Assembly: GCA_945893045.1 (NCBI GenBank)
Contig: CAMDEA010000015.1
Span: forward strand, 1 to 64,000
Length of the DNA stretch: 64,000 bases
Reading direction: 5' to 3'
Source of the DNA: Planctomyces sp. SH-PL62
Lineage (GTDB): Bacteria; Planctomycetota; Planctomycetia; Planctomycetales; Planctomycetaceae
The notes beneath the pieces were generated by a model. It was given only the letters and a program-made list of their open reading frames with translations. It was not told where the DNA came from and searched no databases. The first letter of the stretch is position 1. Each line of letters starts with the position of its first letter. Below, piece after piece: positions 26,988 through 35,971 of the stretch. A program made the translations under genes and the position numbers.

Positions 26988-27085
26988 GAAACGCTGGCCA
27001 AGACGGCTTTCCGAGGGCTGATAGTAACTCGGCGGCGCGGCGGGTATCATGCGACCCTCTTGTTGATTCCCACCAGTAGGTTCCC

Positions 27086-27397
27086 ATGAATCAGAAAAAG
27101 CCAGCGCCGATGCATTCCGCCATTCCTCGCAAGGTCTGTCCGGTATGCGGCCAAGCGTCGTATTCGATCGCCGGGATTCATCCGCAGTGCGCCGAGGCTC
27201 AGGCCGACGAAAAGCGGATGAAGAAGGTCAAAGCCAAGAAGGCCGACAAGCCGATCGTGCTCGACGCGACCCCTTCCGCTTGGCGAAAGCCCTGTCCGAA
27301 GTGTGGCACTCATGTGCATGTCCGTAAGGCGCAGTGCGAGTGCGGGCATAAGTTCGTGGTGCAGAAGACAAAATCGGGCGTTGGCGACGACGATTAG
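27086..27397 (+). CDS. Small double zinc-ribbon protein
   Basis: 103 residues with two Cys clusters: CPVCG...HPQC (about 18-35) and CPKCG...CECGH (about 70-86), separated by a Lys-rich stretch (KRMKKVKAKKADKP). This suggests two zinc ribbons and nucleic-acid contact. I do not recognise a named family. ATG 27086 starts MNQKKPAP. Stand-alone gene upstream of the nitrite reductase operon; no evidence that it regulates it. Confidence 0.75.
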   Translation: MNQKKPAPMHSAIPRKVCPVCGQASYSIAGIHPQCAEAQADEKRMKKVKAKKADKPIVLDATPSAWRKPCPKCGTHVHVRKAQCECGHKFVVQKTKSGVGDDD

Positions 27398-27780
27398 TCT
27401 GCCTACGACCTTGTCCCCGGCTGCCCCCTCTTTAGGCGGACTGCGTTCGCCGTCGCGGCTCTCGACGTCAAACTTCAGAATCTGCCGAGACGCCGGATCG
27501 GGCAAAAGTCCTTGAGAAACTCGGCGTTGTGGCCGGGGCCGCACAGCGCAACTCGTCCTTGAGTCCACACGTTGCTCACCACGTGTGTATGGCTCGGCAC
27601 TGAGTTTGCTTCTCCAAAGAATTTGCCTCCGTGGCTGGCGCTCGGCAAGTCGGAGAACCAATCTGCTCGACCGATGGCTGTCTCGTGTGAGACGAAATGT
27701 TTGGTGCCGCCTGCGGTGACCGAGTCAGGTAGGACGTTATGGATTTGGTAGCCAACCCCACCGGCATCCGTGGTGCCGCG
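27398..27780. other. Leader region of the nitrate/nitrite assimilation operon
   Basis: 383 bp without a convincing gene. A minus-strand ORF crosses it (27475-28047) but half of it lies antisense to nirB and I do not accept it. It holds a sigma-54-like motif (27595-27610) and should contain the operon promoter. Confidence 0.5.
27595..27610 (+). promoter_or_regulatory. Candidate sigma-54 promoter (-24/-12)
   Basis: CGGCACTGAGTTTGCT has GG and GC separated by exactly 10 bases, matching the TGGCAC-N5-TTGC consensus except for the first T. It lies about 170 bp upstream of the nirB-type start. Sigma-54 control of nitrate/nitrite assimilation is established in other bacteria. By-eye match only. Confidence 0.35.
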
Positions 27781-30700
27781 ATGAGCGCTGAATTGAAACC
27801 TATCACGAATTCTCTGCCGCCGAAAAAGACAGTCGTTGTGATCGGCAACGGCATGGTCGGTCAACGCTTCTGCGAGAAGCTGGTTGAGTTCGACAAAGCG
27901 AATCAATACCGCATCGTGACCTTCTGCGAGGAACCTCGCGCCGCTTACGACCGCGTCGGGTTGACGAGCTTCTTTGCTCACCGCGATGCCGAGAAGCTGA
28001 TGATCGCGCGGATGAATTGGTATCACGATCACGGCGTCGAGATTCATCTCGGCGACCGCGCCTGTGCGGTCGATCGCGAGCAGAAAATCGTCCGCTCACA
28101 GAAGGGCGTCGAGATCAAGTACGACTTCGCGGTCATGGCGACTGGCTCGTACCCGTTCGTACCGCCGGTGCCGGGCTTCAACAAACAGGGCGTCTTTGTT
28201 TATCGCACGATCGAAGACCTCAACCACATCATCGAGTATTCCAAGAAGTCGAAACGCTGTGCGGTGATCGGTGGTGGATTGCTCGGCCTGGAAGCGGCGA
28301 AGGCGGCATTTGATCTGGGGCTGGAGACGCACGTCGTGGAGTTCGCTCCGCGACTGATGCCACGGCAAATCGATGACGCCGGCTCGCGCACGCTGGTCAA
28401 GAAGATCGAGTCGCTCGGCGTGACGGTGCATCTCAACAAGTCCACGAAAGAGGTTCACGGCAACGGGATCGTCGAGCGGATGGAGTTCAACGACGGCGCG
28501 ACTCTGGACGTCCAGATGATTATCGTCTCGGCCGGCATCCGTCCGCGTGATGATCTCGCTAAGGAAATCGGGATCGACGTCGGCCAGCGCGGCGGCATCA
28601 CCGTCAACGATCAGATGCAGACCTCCGATCCGACGATCTTCGCAATCGGCGAGTGTGCTCTGCATCGCGGTATGATTTATGGACTCGTCGCGCCCGGCTA
28701 CGAGATGGCCGAACTGGTGGCCGCGAACCTGACCGGCGACGAACGGCATTTCACCGGGACCGATCTCTCGACGAAGCTCAAGCTGATGGGCTGCGATGTC
28801 GCGTCGTTCGGCGACTACGAAGCTCCGCCCGAGCGCGGAGTGCCGCTGATCTTTGATGACACGTTTGGCGGCGTCTACAAGAAGTTGCTGTTCAGTCTGG
28901 ATGGCACGAAGTTGCTCGGCGGCATCCTGGTCGGTGACGCGAGCGAATATGGCACTTTCTCGATTCTGGCGAAGGGGACACAGCCGCTGCCGTGCAAGCC
29001 GCACGAGTTGCTGGTTGGCAAGTCCGGCGGGGCGGCGCTGGGCGGCGTCGATGCGATGCCGGACGAGGCACAGATTTGTTCGTGCAACAACGTCAGCAAG
29101 GGTGCGATTTGCCATGCGATTCGCGAAGAAAATCTCGATTCGGTCGGTGCCGTAAAAAGCTGCACGCGAGCCGGCACGGGCTGCGGCGGTTGTATGCCGC
29201 TGGTGACGGACCTGTTCAACGCCGAACTCAAGAAGGCGGGCAAGGTCGTCGTCAATCATCTCTGCGAACATTTTAAGATGTCCCGCACCGAGCTGTTTGC
29301 GGTGGTGAAAATCAAAGAACTCAAAACGTTCGATGCGGTGATTCAGAATTGCGGACGCGGCAACGGCTGTGAGATCTGCAAGCCGGCGGTGACGTCGATT
29401 CTTGCCAGCTTGTGGAACGAGAACATCATGGCGGGCGACCACGCGACGTTGCAGGACACGAACGATCGCTTCCTCGCGAACATGCAGCGCGGCGGGTTGT
29501 ACTCGGTCATTCCGCGCGTCCCCGGCGGCGAGATCACTCCCGACAAGATGATCGCGATCGCTGAAGTCGCCAAGGACTATAAGCTCTACACGAAAATTAC
29601 CGGCGGACAACGGATCGACCTGTTCGGTGCTCAGGTTCAAGACCTGCCGGACATCTGGGAACGCTTGGGAGCCGCGGGTCTCGAAAGCGGACACGCCTAC
29701 GGCAAGGCGCTGCGAACCGTGAAAAGTTGCGTGGGCACGACATGGTGTCGGTACGGCGTGCAGGACTCGGTCGGTTTCGCGGTGCGAGTGGAGAACCGGT
29801 ACAAGGGCGTGCGTGCGCCTCACAAAGTGAAGATGGCGGTCAGCGGCTGCGTGCGCGAGTGCGCCGAAGCTCAAGGCAAAGACGTCGGCCTCGTCGCGAC
29901 CGAGAAGGGCTACAACCTCTACGTCTGTGGTAACGGCGGAGCGAAGCCGCGCCACGCGGACTTGCTGGTGGGGGACATCGACGAAGAAACGGCGATCAAA
30001 TACATCGACCGCTTCTTCATGTACTACATCATGACCGCCGACCGCCTGACGCGTACGTCGGTCTGGTGCGACAAGCTCGAAGGAGGCATCGAACACATCC
30101 GCGACGTGGTCGTACACGACAAGCTGGGTCTCGGTGCCGAACTCGAAGCGATGATGCAGCGGCTGGTCGATACCTACGAATGCGAATGGGCCGCCGTCGT
30201 CAAAGACCCGGAGAAACGCAAACGCTTCACTCAGTTCGTCAACACGGACGAAACCGAATCGTGCATCGAGATCGTTCCCGAGCGCGGGCAAGCTCGTCCG
30301 GACTTCTGGCCGAATGAGGTCGTTTCGCTCGAACAATTCCGCATGTTGGACGGCCGCACGCTCGGCGAGCACGAAGCCGAAGCAGCGACAGCCGCGCCTT
30401 CGACCGAGTGGATCTCTGTCGGCAAAGTCTGGGACTTCCCGAAGGGTGGGGGAGCGACGATCAAATACGGAGCCGTGCAGATTGCCGTCTTCAACTTCTC
30501 GGCGCGCGGCGAGTGGTACGCGACTCAGAATATGTGCCCGCACAAGAAGGCGTTCGTGTTGGGCCGCGGCATCCTCGGTGACGCTGCCGGAGTGCCCAAG
30601 GTGGCCTGCCCGCTGCACAAGAAAACGTTCTCGCTGCAAACTGGCGAGTCGCTGCAAGGCGAGGAATATCACATTCGCACATTTCCCGTTCGCATCGACG

Positions 30701-30843
30701 GGGACGACGTGCTGCTCGAACTTCCGCCAACCGAACAGCTCGACCGCGAGTTGGCGACGGAAATCGGCTGCCGCCTGGCAACCTCGTGTCAGACGAGTTG
30801 CCAGACCGCATCCTCGCAGCCGCGCGAATTGTTGGAAGTGTAG
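27781..30843 (+). CDS. nirB: Assimilatory nitrite reductase, NirB-NirD fusion
   Basis: 1020 residues reducing nitrite to ammonium with NAD(P)H. Domains: FAD/NAD(P)-binding oxidoreductase (about 15-400, VVVIGNGMVGQRFCE; CAVIGGGLLGLEAAKAAF), BFD-like [2Fe-2S] domain(s) (about 430-560, CSCNNVSKGAICHAI; GTGCGGCMP; GNGCEICKP), and the sirohaem/[4Fe-4S] reductase domain with Cys650, Cys656, Cys690 and Cys694 (CVGTTWC, SGCVREC). It ends with a NirD Rieske domain (Cys919/His921 and Cys943/His946). Large and small subunits are usually separate, so the Rieske fusion is notable. ATG 27781 begins MSAELKP; ATG 27739 is a less likely alternative. First gene of the nitrate/nitrite operon. The final residues GCRLATSCQTSCQT derive from a short palindrome. 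Confidence 0.95.
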   Translation: MSAELKPITNSLPPKKTVVVIGNGMVGQRFCEKLVEFDKANQYRIVTFCEEPRAAYDRVGLTSFFAHRDAEKLMIARMNWYHDHGVEIHLGDRACAVDREQKIVRSQKGVEIKYDFAVMATGSYPFVPPVPGFNKQGVFVYRTIEDLNHIIEYSKKSKRCAVIGGGLLGLEAAKAAFDLGLETHVVEFAPRLMPRQIDDAGSRTLVKKIESLGVTVHLNKSTKEVHGNGIVERMEFNDGATLDVQMIIVSAGIRPRDDLAKEIGIDVGQRGGITVNDQMQTSDPTIFAIGECALHRGMIYGLVAPGYEMAELVAANLTGDERHFTGTDLSTKLKLMGCDVASFGDYEAPPERGVPLIFDDTFGGVYKKLLFSLDGTKLLGGILVGDASEYGTFSILAKGTQPLPCKPHELLVGKSGGAALGGVDAMPDEAQICSCNNVSKGAICHAIREENLDSVGAVKSCTRAGTGCGGCMPLVTDLFNAELKKAGKVVVNHLCEHFKMSRTELFAVVKIKELKTFDAVIQNCGRGNGCEICKPAVTSILASLWNENIMAGDHATLQDTNDRFLANMQRGGLYSVIPRVPGGEITPDKMIAIAEVAKDYKLYTKITGGQRIDLFGAQVQDLPDIWERLGAAGLESGHAYGKALRTVKSCVGTTWCRYGVQDSVGFAVRVENRYKGVRAPHKVKMAVSGCVRECAEAQGKDVGLVATEKGYNLYVCGNGGAKPRHADLLVGDIDEETAIKYIDRFFMYYIMTADRLTRTSVWCDKLEGGIEHIRDVVVHDKLGLGAELEAMMQRLVDTYECEWAAVVKDPEKRKRFTQFVNTDETESCIEIVPERGQARPDFWPNEVVSLEQFRMLDGRTLGEHEAEAATAAPSTEWISVGKVWDFPKGGGATIKYGAVQIAVFNFSARGEWYATQNMCPHKKAFVLGRGILGDAAGVPKVACPLHKKTFSLQTGESLQGEEYHIRTFPVRIDGDDVLLELPPTEQLDRELATEIGCRLATSCQTSCQTASSQPRELLEV
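30775..30804. repeat. Short hairpin repeat in the 3' end of the nirB-type gene
   Basis: CTGGCAACTCGT-type arms (CTGGCAACCTCGT / ACGAGTTGCCAG) with a 5-base loop, translated in frame just before the stop codon. Confidence 0.75.
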
Positions 30844-30848
30844 GTCGC

Positions 30849-32642
30849 ATGATGTCCGCTGCATTTCCAGAAGCCGCCGCCGCATCCGACAGGCGAGCGG
30901 AGGGCGTCAGCCCCCCGGTGGATCGCATGTCGTTTGATGACGAACCAACCGGGGGGCGGACGCCCCCCGCTCGCCAGGAATTTGATGGGCAGACGCTGCT
31001 CGCTCGTCTGCTCTCCGATCAGCAACAACTCACCGCCGTCGAAGCATTCTCGCGACATCACGACGGCGGTGAGTTGCCCGCGCAATCGCGGTACTACAAG
31101 TCGCTCATCCCCGCGAGTCCCCCCGGTCCCGGACAGCAGTTCGCGTTCGAGGTCGATCTGGATCGCTGCTCCGGCTGCAAGGCGTGCGTCACGGCGTGTC
31201 ACTCGCTCAATGGACTCGGCCAAGGCGAAACGTGGCGCGATGTCGGCATGCTCATCGGCGGTACGACCGAGCTGCCCGTATTGCAGCACGTCACGACCGC
31301 GTGTCATCACTGCATCGAGCCTGGTTGCATGAGTGCCTGCCCGGTGGACGCTTATGAAAAAAATCCCGTGACCGGCATTGTGAAACATCTCGACGATCAA
31401 TGCTTCGGTTGTCAGTACTGCATTCTGGCCTGCCCTTATGAGGTGCCGAAGTATCACAGCGGACTGGGCATCGTGCGCAAGTGCGACATGTGCTCGGATC
31501 GGCTGGCTCACGGCGAAGCTCCGGCTTGCGTGCAGGCGTGCCCGCACGAAGCGATCGCGATTCGGATCGTGAATGTCTCGCAGGTCGTCGAGGACTCCGA
31601 AGCGAACGTCTTCCTGCCGGCCGCTCCCGATCCGCAGATCACGCTGCCGACGACGACCTACAAGTCGAGCAAGGTCTTTCCGCGCAATCTCCTGCCGGTT
31701 GATTTCCATTCGGTGTCGGCGCAGCATCCGCACTGGCCGCTGATCGTGATGCTGGTGCTGACGCAATTCTCGGTCGGATCATTTCTGGTCGGTCTCGGAT
31801 TGGAGCGGCTGCTGTCGGCGGAATTGGTCTCGGAGATCCGGCCTCTGCACTCGTTGAATGCGCTGGCGTTCGGATTGCTCGCGCTGGCGGCGAGCACGCT
31901 GCACCTCGGCCGTCCGCAGTACGCCTGGCGAGCGATCATCGGCCTGCGGCACTCGTGGCTGTCGCGCGAGATCGTCGTGTTCGGTGCCTTTGCCGGAGCC
32001 GCGATTCTGTACGCAATCGGAAGCTGGTTCGGCTTTGAATCGGTGGGCCTTGGATCGTTCCTGCATGAAGCGATCGGCTGGTCGGTCGGAGCCTTCGGGC
32101 TGCTGGGCGTGTTCTGTTCGGTGATGATCTACGCCTTCACGCAACGTGCGTTCTGGAGCTTCCCGCTGACCGCCACTCGCTTCGTTTTGACAACGGCACT
32201 GCTGGGTATCGCCGCCACCTGGGTGACGTTGCTGGCTCTGGCCGTCATCAACAACGGGCCGGTGACACGATTGTTGGTAAGGCGCGGCGATCTCGTCTGC
32301 GAAGGGTTGATGATCGTGGCCGTGGCGAAGCTGGCGTTCGAGGCATTGATCTTCCGGCATCTGCTGCGGAAGCAAACAACGCCGTTGAAACGCTCGGCCT
32401 TGCTGATGACCGGCCCGCTAGTTCGCTGGACTCAAGCCAGGTTCGCCCTTGGATTGATCGGTGGCCTGCTGATGCCCGCTGTGTTGCGAACGCTGATCGG
32501 CGACGTGGCACCGTCATCACCGTCGATGCTGGCAACGTCCGCCGCATTGTTCGTGGCCTGCTTGGTCGGAGAGTTATTGGAACGATATCTGTTCTTCGCA
32601 GCGGTCGCGGCACCACGCATGCCGGGAACGCTGCGCGGTTAA
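30849..32642 (+). CDS. Iron-sulfur/membrane electron-transfer protein, DmsB-DmsC fusion
   Basis: 597 residues. After a short N-terminal region comes a DmsB-like ferredoxin (residues about 95-260) with four clusters: CSGCKACVTACH, CHHCIEPGCMSACP, CFGCQYCILACP and CDMCSDR...CVQACP. The second half (about 300-590) is a DmsC-like polytopic anchor (LIVMLVLTQFSVGSFLVGLG and further hydrophobic segments). It probably links the quinone pool to the molybdoenzyme encoded downstream. The start is ATG 30849 (or 30852), 5 bp after the nirB stop. Residues about 16-42 are encoded by an inverted repeat, so the N-terminus is atypical. Confidence 0.88.
   Translation: MMSAAFPEAAAASDRRAEGVSPPVDRMSFDDEPTGGRTPPARQEFDGQTLLARLLSDQQQLTAVEAFSRHHDGGELPAQSRYYKSLIPASPPGPGQQFAFEVDLDRCSGCKACVTACHSLNGLGQGETWRDVGMLIGGTTELPVLQHVTTACHHCIEPGCMSACPVDAYEKNPVTGIVKHLDDQCFGCQYCILACPYEVPKYHSGLGIVRKCDMCSDRLAHGEAPACVQACPHEAIAIRIVNVSQVVEDSEANVFLPAAPDPQITLPTTTYKSSKVFPRNLLPVDFHSVSAQHPHWPLIVMLVLTQFSVGSFLVGLGLERLLSAELVSEIRPLHSLNALAFGLLALAASTLHLGRPQYAWRAIIGLRHSWLSREIVVFGAFAGAAILYAIGSWFGFESVGLGSFLHEAIGWSVGAFGLLGVFCSVMIYAFTQRAFWSFPLTATRFVLTTALLGIAATWVTLLALAVINNGPVTRLLVRRGDLVCEGLMIVAVAKLAFEALIFRHLLRKQTTPLKRSALLMTGPLVRWTQARFALGLIGGLLMPAVLRTLIGDVAPSSPSMLATSAALFVACLVGELLERYLFFAAVAAPRMPGTLRG
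30893..30974. repeat. Inverted repeat, GCGAGCGGGG family, in frame
   Basis: Arms GCGAGCGGAGGGCGTCAGCC, continuing CCCCGGT, and the inverse. Translated within the N-terminus of the DmsB-DmsC fusion. Confidence 0.9.
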
Positions 32643-32644
32643 TC

Positions 32645-32778
32645 CTGGAGTGCGGGGGCTTGACCCCGCCCTCCATTCCTACGGAGTAGCGAATCTTGGT
32701 GGAGTTCAACGTGGAAGATGGGAAGAACAACCTCGCACAGGACATGATGGAGGGCGGTGTCGAGCCACCGCACTCCAA
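32645..32778. repeat. Inverted repeat spanning the start of the molybdoenzyme gene
   Basis: Arms 32645-32676 (CTGGAGTGCGGGGGCTTGAC onward) and 32747-32778, same family as 2447-2612. The TTG start used for the downstream gene lies in the spacer and the right arm is translated as [11 protein letters not shown]. Confidence 0.85.
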
Positions 32779-34969
32779 GGGATGGCTGCGCGCGTTCGAT
32801 GGGCCGTTGACCCGCGACTTGTTGCTATCGCCGGGTGGCTTTGGCTTGGGTCGAGTCCCGTCGAAGGACAAGCCCGATGCGACGACAACGGCTGTCTGCG
32901 GATATTGCTCAACGGGATGTAGCCTCAACCTGCATTTGAAAGATGGCGAGGCGATCTCGCTGTCGCCGAACACGAACTACCCGGTGAATCTCGGCATGGC
33001 CTGCCCGAAAGGTTGGGAGGCGTTGACGGTGCTCGACGCGCCGGATCGGGCGACGACTCCGTTGCTGCGCGATGCCGGCGGCAAGCTCCAGCCGGTGAAT
33101 TGGGACACGGCTCTGAAGACGTTCGTCGCGCGGATGCAGGGGATTCAATCGCGGCACGGGCCGGAATCGGTGGCGTTCATCAGCACGGGGCAGATGCCGA
33201 CCGAGGAAATGGCGCTGCTGGGCTCGCTGGCGAAATTCGGCATGGGGATCAAACACGGTGACGGGAACACCCGGCAGTGCATGGCGACGGCCGTCGTCGC
33301 GTACAAGCAGTCGTTCGGCTTCGACGCTCCACCTTACACCTACGCCGACTTCGAGGAGTCTGACACGATTGTCCTCGTTGGCAGCAATCTGTGCCTCGCA
33401 CATCCCATCATGTGGGAGCGGGTGATGCGGAACAAACACAAGCCGGAGATCATCGTCGTCGATCCGCGCCGCACCGAAACCGCGATGGCCGCGACGCTGC
33501 ATTTGCCGCTGTCACCCAAGTCGGACATGGATCTCTTCTACGGGATCGCTCGGATCTTGATCGAGCGCGGCTGGATCGACCGCGAGTTCATCGACGCGCA
33601 CACGAACGGCTTCGCCGAGTTCGCGGAGTTTGTGACATCGTTCACGCTCGATCGTGTCGTCACAGCGACCGGACTATCGGCTGAAACAATCGAACGCTTC
33701 GCGACGCTGATCCACGAAGGCCAACGTGTGTCGTTCTGGTGGACGATGGGAGTCAATCAGAGCTATCAGGGAGTCCGCACCGCTCAGTCGCTGATCAATC
33801 TCGCGCTGATGACCGGCAACATCGGCAAGCCGGGAACGGGAGCGAACTCGATCACCGGCCAGTGCAACGCGATGGGATCGCGGTTGTTTTCCAACACGAC
33901 GGGACTGCTCGGCGGTCACGATTTCGCAAATGCCGACCATCGCGCGAAGGTGGCTGGAATTCTCGGCATCGAAGAGAGTCGCATCCCGCGCGAGGCATCC
34001 TGGGCGTATCACGAAATCCTCGAAGGTGTCCTTAAAGGAAAGATTCACGGCTTGTGGATCATCTGCACGAACCCAGCTCACTCGTGGATCAATCAGCGGT
34101 TGTGTCATGACATCCTCGACCGCGTCGAGTTCCTGGTTGTGCAAGACATGTATCACTCGACGGAGACGGCTCAGCGAGCACACCTCGTCTTGCCGGCTGC
34201 CGGCTGGGCCGAAAAAGAAGGGACGTTCATCAACAGCGAACGCCGCTTCGGAGTCTTGAAGAAAGTGCGTCGTGCTCCGGGACAAGCCTTGTCCGACTTC
34301 TCGATCTTCCGGCTGATCGCCGACGCTTGGGGCTGCGGCAAGATGTTCGACCGCTGGGATTCTCCGGAGGCAGCGTTTCAGATTCTGAAACAGCTTTCCG
34401 CCGGCCAACCCTGCGACATCACGGGCATCGAGAACTACCGGATGATCGAGGAGAAGGGCGGGATTCAGTGGCCGTTTGCGAGTGGCGCGGGATCAGACGC
34501 GAGTGTCGAACAAGAGCGGCGACTGTTCGCCGACGGTCGGTTCTATCATCCGGATGGCCGGGCGAAGTTTTTGTTTGAGTCTCCGCGACCGATGCCCGAA
34601 CCGGCATCACCAAAATATCCATTCGTGTTGTTGACCGGTCGCGGATCCGCGTCGCAGTGGCACACGCAGACTCGCACGTCAAAATCCGAGGTTTTGCGGA
34701 AGCTCTATCCGCAGCACTTGTACGTGGAGATCAACCCGGCGGACGCGCGGTCGCTGGGAGTTCGTCCGAATGACACGGTGTCGGTCGAGTCTCAGCGCGG
34801 TCGAGTGGTCGCTCAGGCGTTCCTCACTCCGAGCGTCCTGATCGGACAGGTCTACATCCCGATGCACGAGGCCAATGCCAATCAATTGACCGATGCTGTG
34901 TTCGATCCGTACTCGAAGCAGCCGAACTACAAATCGTGCGCGGTCCGAGTGACACGAGTCGGAGCGTAA
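32696..34969 (+). CDS. nasA: Assimilatory nitrate reductase-type molybdopterin oxidoreductase
   Basis: 757 residues of the bis-MGD oxidoreductase family, most like NasA/NarB. The N-terminal [4Fe-4S] motif is CGYCSTGC (Cys68, 71, 75) with a fourth Cys in GMACPKGW. Further signatures are [38 protein letters not shown] and [10 protein letters not shown]. The C-terminal cofactor-binding domain has [19 protein letters not shown]. It would reduce nitrate to nitrite, feeding the NirBD fusion upstream, with electrons through the DmsB-DmsC protein. TTG 32696 is the only open start, but residues 18-28 come from an inverted repeat. The natural N-terminus probably began near [16 protein letters not shown]. 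Confidence 0.88.
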   Translation: MVEFNVEDGKNNLAQDMMEGGVEPPHSKGWLRAFDGPLTRDLLLSPGGFGLGRVPSKDKPDATTTAVCGYCSTGCSLNLHLKDGEAISLSPNTNYPVNLGMACPKGWEALTVLDAPDRATTPLLRDAGGKLQPVNWDTALKTFVARMQGIQSRHGPESVAFISTGQMPTEEMALLGSLAKFGMGIKHGDGNTRQCMATAVVAYKQSFGFDAPPYTYADFEESDTIVLVGSNLCLAHPIMWERVMRNKHKPEIIVVDPRRTETAMAATLHLPLSPKSDMDLFYGIARILIERGWIDREFIDAHTNGFAEFAEFVTSFTLDRVVTATGLSAETIERFATLIHEGQRVSFWWTMGVNQSYQGVRTAQSLINLALMTGNIGKPGTGANSITGQCNAMGSRLFSNTTGLLGGHDFANADHRAKVAGILGIEESRIPREASWAYHEILEGVLKGKIHGLWIICTNPAHSWINQRLCHDILDRVEFLVVQDMYHSTETAQRAHLVLPAAGWAEKEGTFINSERRFGVLKKVRRAPGQALSDFSIFRLIADAWGCGKMFDRWDSPEAAFQILKQLSAGQPCDITGIENYRMIEEKGGIQWPFASGAGSDASVEQERRLFADGRFYHPDGRAKFLFESPRPMPEPASPKYPFVLLTGRGSASQWHTQTRTSKSEVLRKLYPQHLYVEINPADARSLGVRPNDTVSVESQRGRVVAQAFLTPSVLIGQVYIPMHEANANQLTDAVFDPYSKQPNYKSCAVRVTRVGA

Positions 34970-34986
34970 ATCGACTGCGCACGATC

Positions 34987-35046
34987 GCTCGTAGTGACCC
35001 AATTGATCGGGGCGGTCTCGACCCATTCAATGGGGTCACTACGAGC
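34987..35046. repeat. GTAG/CTAC inverted repeat between convergent genes
   Basis: Arms GCTCGTAGTGACCCAATTGA / its near-inverse GGGTCACTACGAGC, with GTAG at 34991 and CTAC at 35039. Lies between nasA (plus) and the Cys-rich protein (minus). Confidence 0.85.
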
Positions 35047-35079
35047 CAAGGAGCAGCGTCCGCCACGGGCGCAAAACGA

Positions 35080-35108
35080 AACCGGCCGAGGTTCCACCCC
35101 GGCCGGTT
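35080..35108 (-). terminator. Rho-independent terminator
   Basis: On the minus strand the stem AACCGGCCG pairs with CGGCCGGTT and is followed by TCGTTTTG. It lies 38 bp after the stop of the Cys-rich secreted protein gene. Confidence 0.65.
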
Positions 35109-35145
35109 GTTGTCTTACGTCTCTCGCCAGAAAGCCGTTGACGAC

Positions 35146-35553
35146 TTAGTTGTCGTAATCCACTTCGACGTAGCCCTTCTTGCTGCGAACTTCGACAGCA
35201 TACTTGCCGAAGTCCCACTTCTTATGTTTCCCATCCTTGCTGCAGGTTTCCTTGGGCGGGCAGCACTGATCCGGCACGCAAATCTGCACATTGACGCACG
35301 GAGCCTTGCAGCACGGATTGCACGGGTCCGGCTTCCAGCACGGATCAACGATCTGGACGACCATCGGCTTGGCGCAGCAAGCGATGTGGTCGAGATCCTT
35401 GTATTTCACACAGTGATACAGCCCACCCGCATCACCCGCTGCCGCGTGCGCGTGCATCGGTTCCGGCGTTGGGGCCGGAGGTTGTTTGGCTTCACTCACC
35501 ACTGCCGACATCGCCAGGACGCCAGCCACCATCAGACTCAACAGCTTCTTCAT
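35146..35553 (-). CDS. Small secreted Cys-rich protein
   Basis: 135 residues. Signal peptide MKKLLSLMVAGVLAMSAVVS ending near SEA, then a Pro/His stretch and about a dozen cysteines (DHIACCAKP, DPCWKPDPCNPCCKAPC, CVPDQCCPPKETC). It ends in a basic and aromatic tail. ATG 35553 is supported by AAGGAG 8 bases upstream; the longer ORF to 35628 lacks this. Likely disulfide-rich or metal-binding and exported; I recall similar short Cys-rich proteins in planctomycetes. Function unknown. It ends before a clear terminator. Confidence 0.85.
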   Translation of the reverse strand: MKKLLSLMVAGVLAMSAVVSEAKQPPAPTPEPMHAHAAAGDAGGLYHCVKYKDLDHIACCAKPMVVQIVDPCWKPDPCNPCCKAPCVNVQICVPDQCCPPKETCSKDGKHKKWDFGKYAVEVRSKKGYVEVDYDN

Positions 35554-35971
35554 GTTCTCGCTCCTTGTTTTGTTCTTTGGACACCCAGTCCCGGCTAACG
35601 GTACTGCGACGTCAGCCACTGACAACATACCTCACCCGCTGCAGGGTGAGTTGCCCGGAGAACCTATTTTGTTTGGAACTCTGCGGGCTATCACGCGCTT
35701 GCCGGTTCCGTCCGGCAAACCACGGTCGAATGATGAAGACCCCTTCCGCTCGACGCAAGCAATACACAGAAACAGTTTTCCTAGATTGCCCAGACTAACA
35801 CTGTGGCGATTCGGCATCATCGACAGATTGATGTGATCGGCTCGGCCCGATTTGAGTCACCGGATCGGTGGTCCGAGTTCAGCCAAGCCGATGTTTCACC
35901 ACCGGAGCACGTCTGCGAATGACCGGAAGTCATGGTTGGCGGACGCGCTGACACAAGTTACCCTCCGTGTT

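Noticed and set aside
27475-28047. 190-residue minus-strand frame in the nirB leader
   Set aside because: The part outside nirB (27475-27780) has some protein-like character but half the frame is antisense to a certain gene, and no start or family is identifiable.
28096-30885. 929-residue minus-strand open frame
   Set aside because: It lies exactly antisense to the nirB-type gene, whose frame has clear cofactor motifs; long antisense frames are expected at this GC content.
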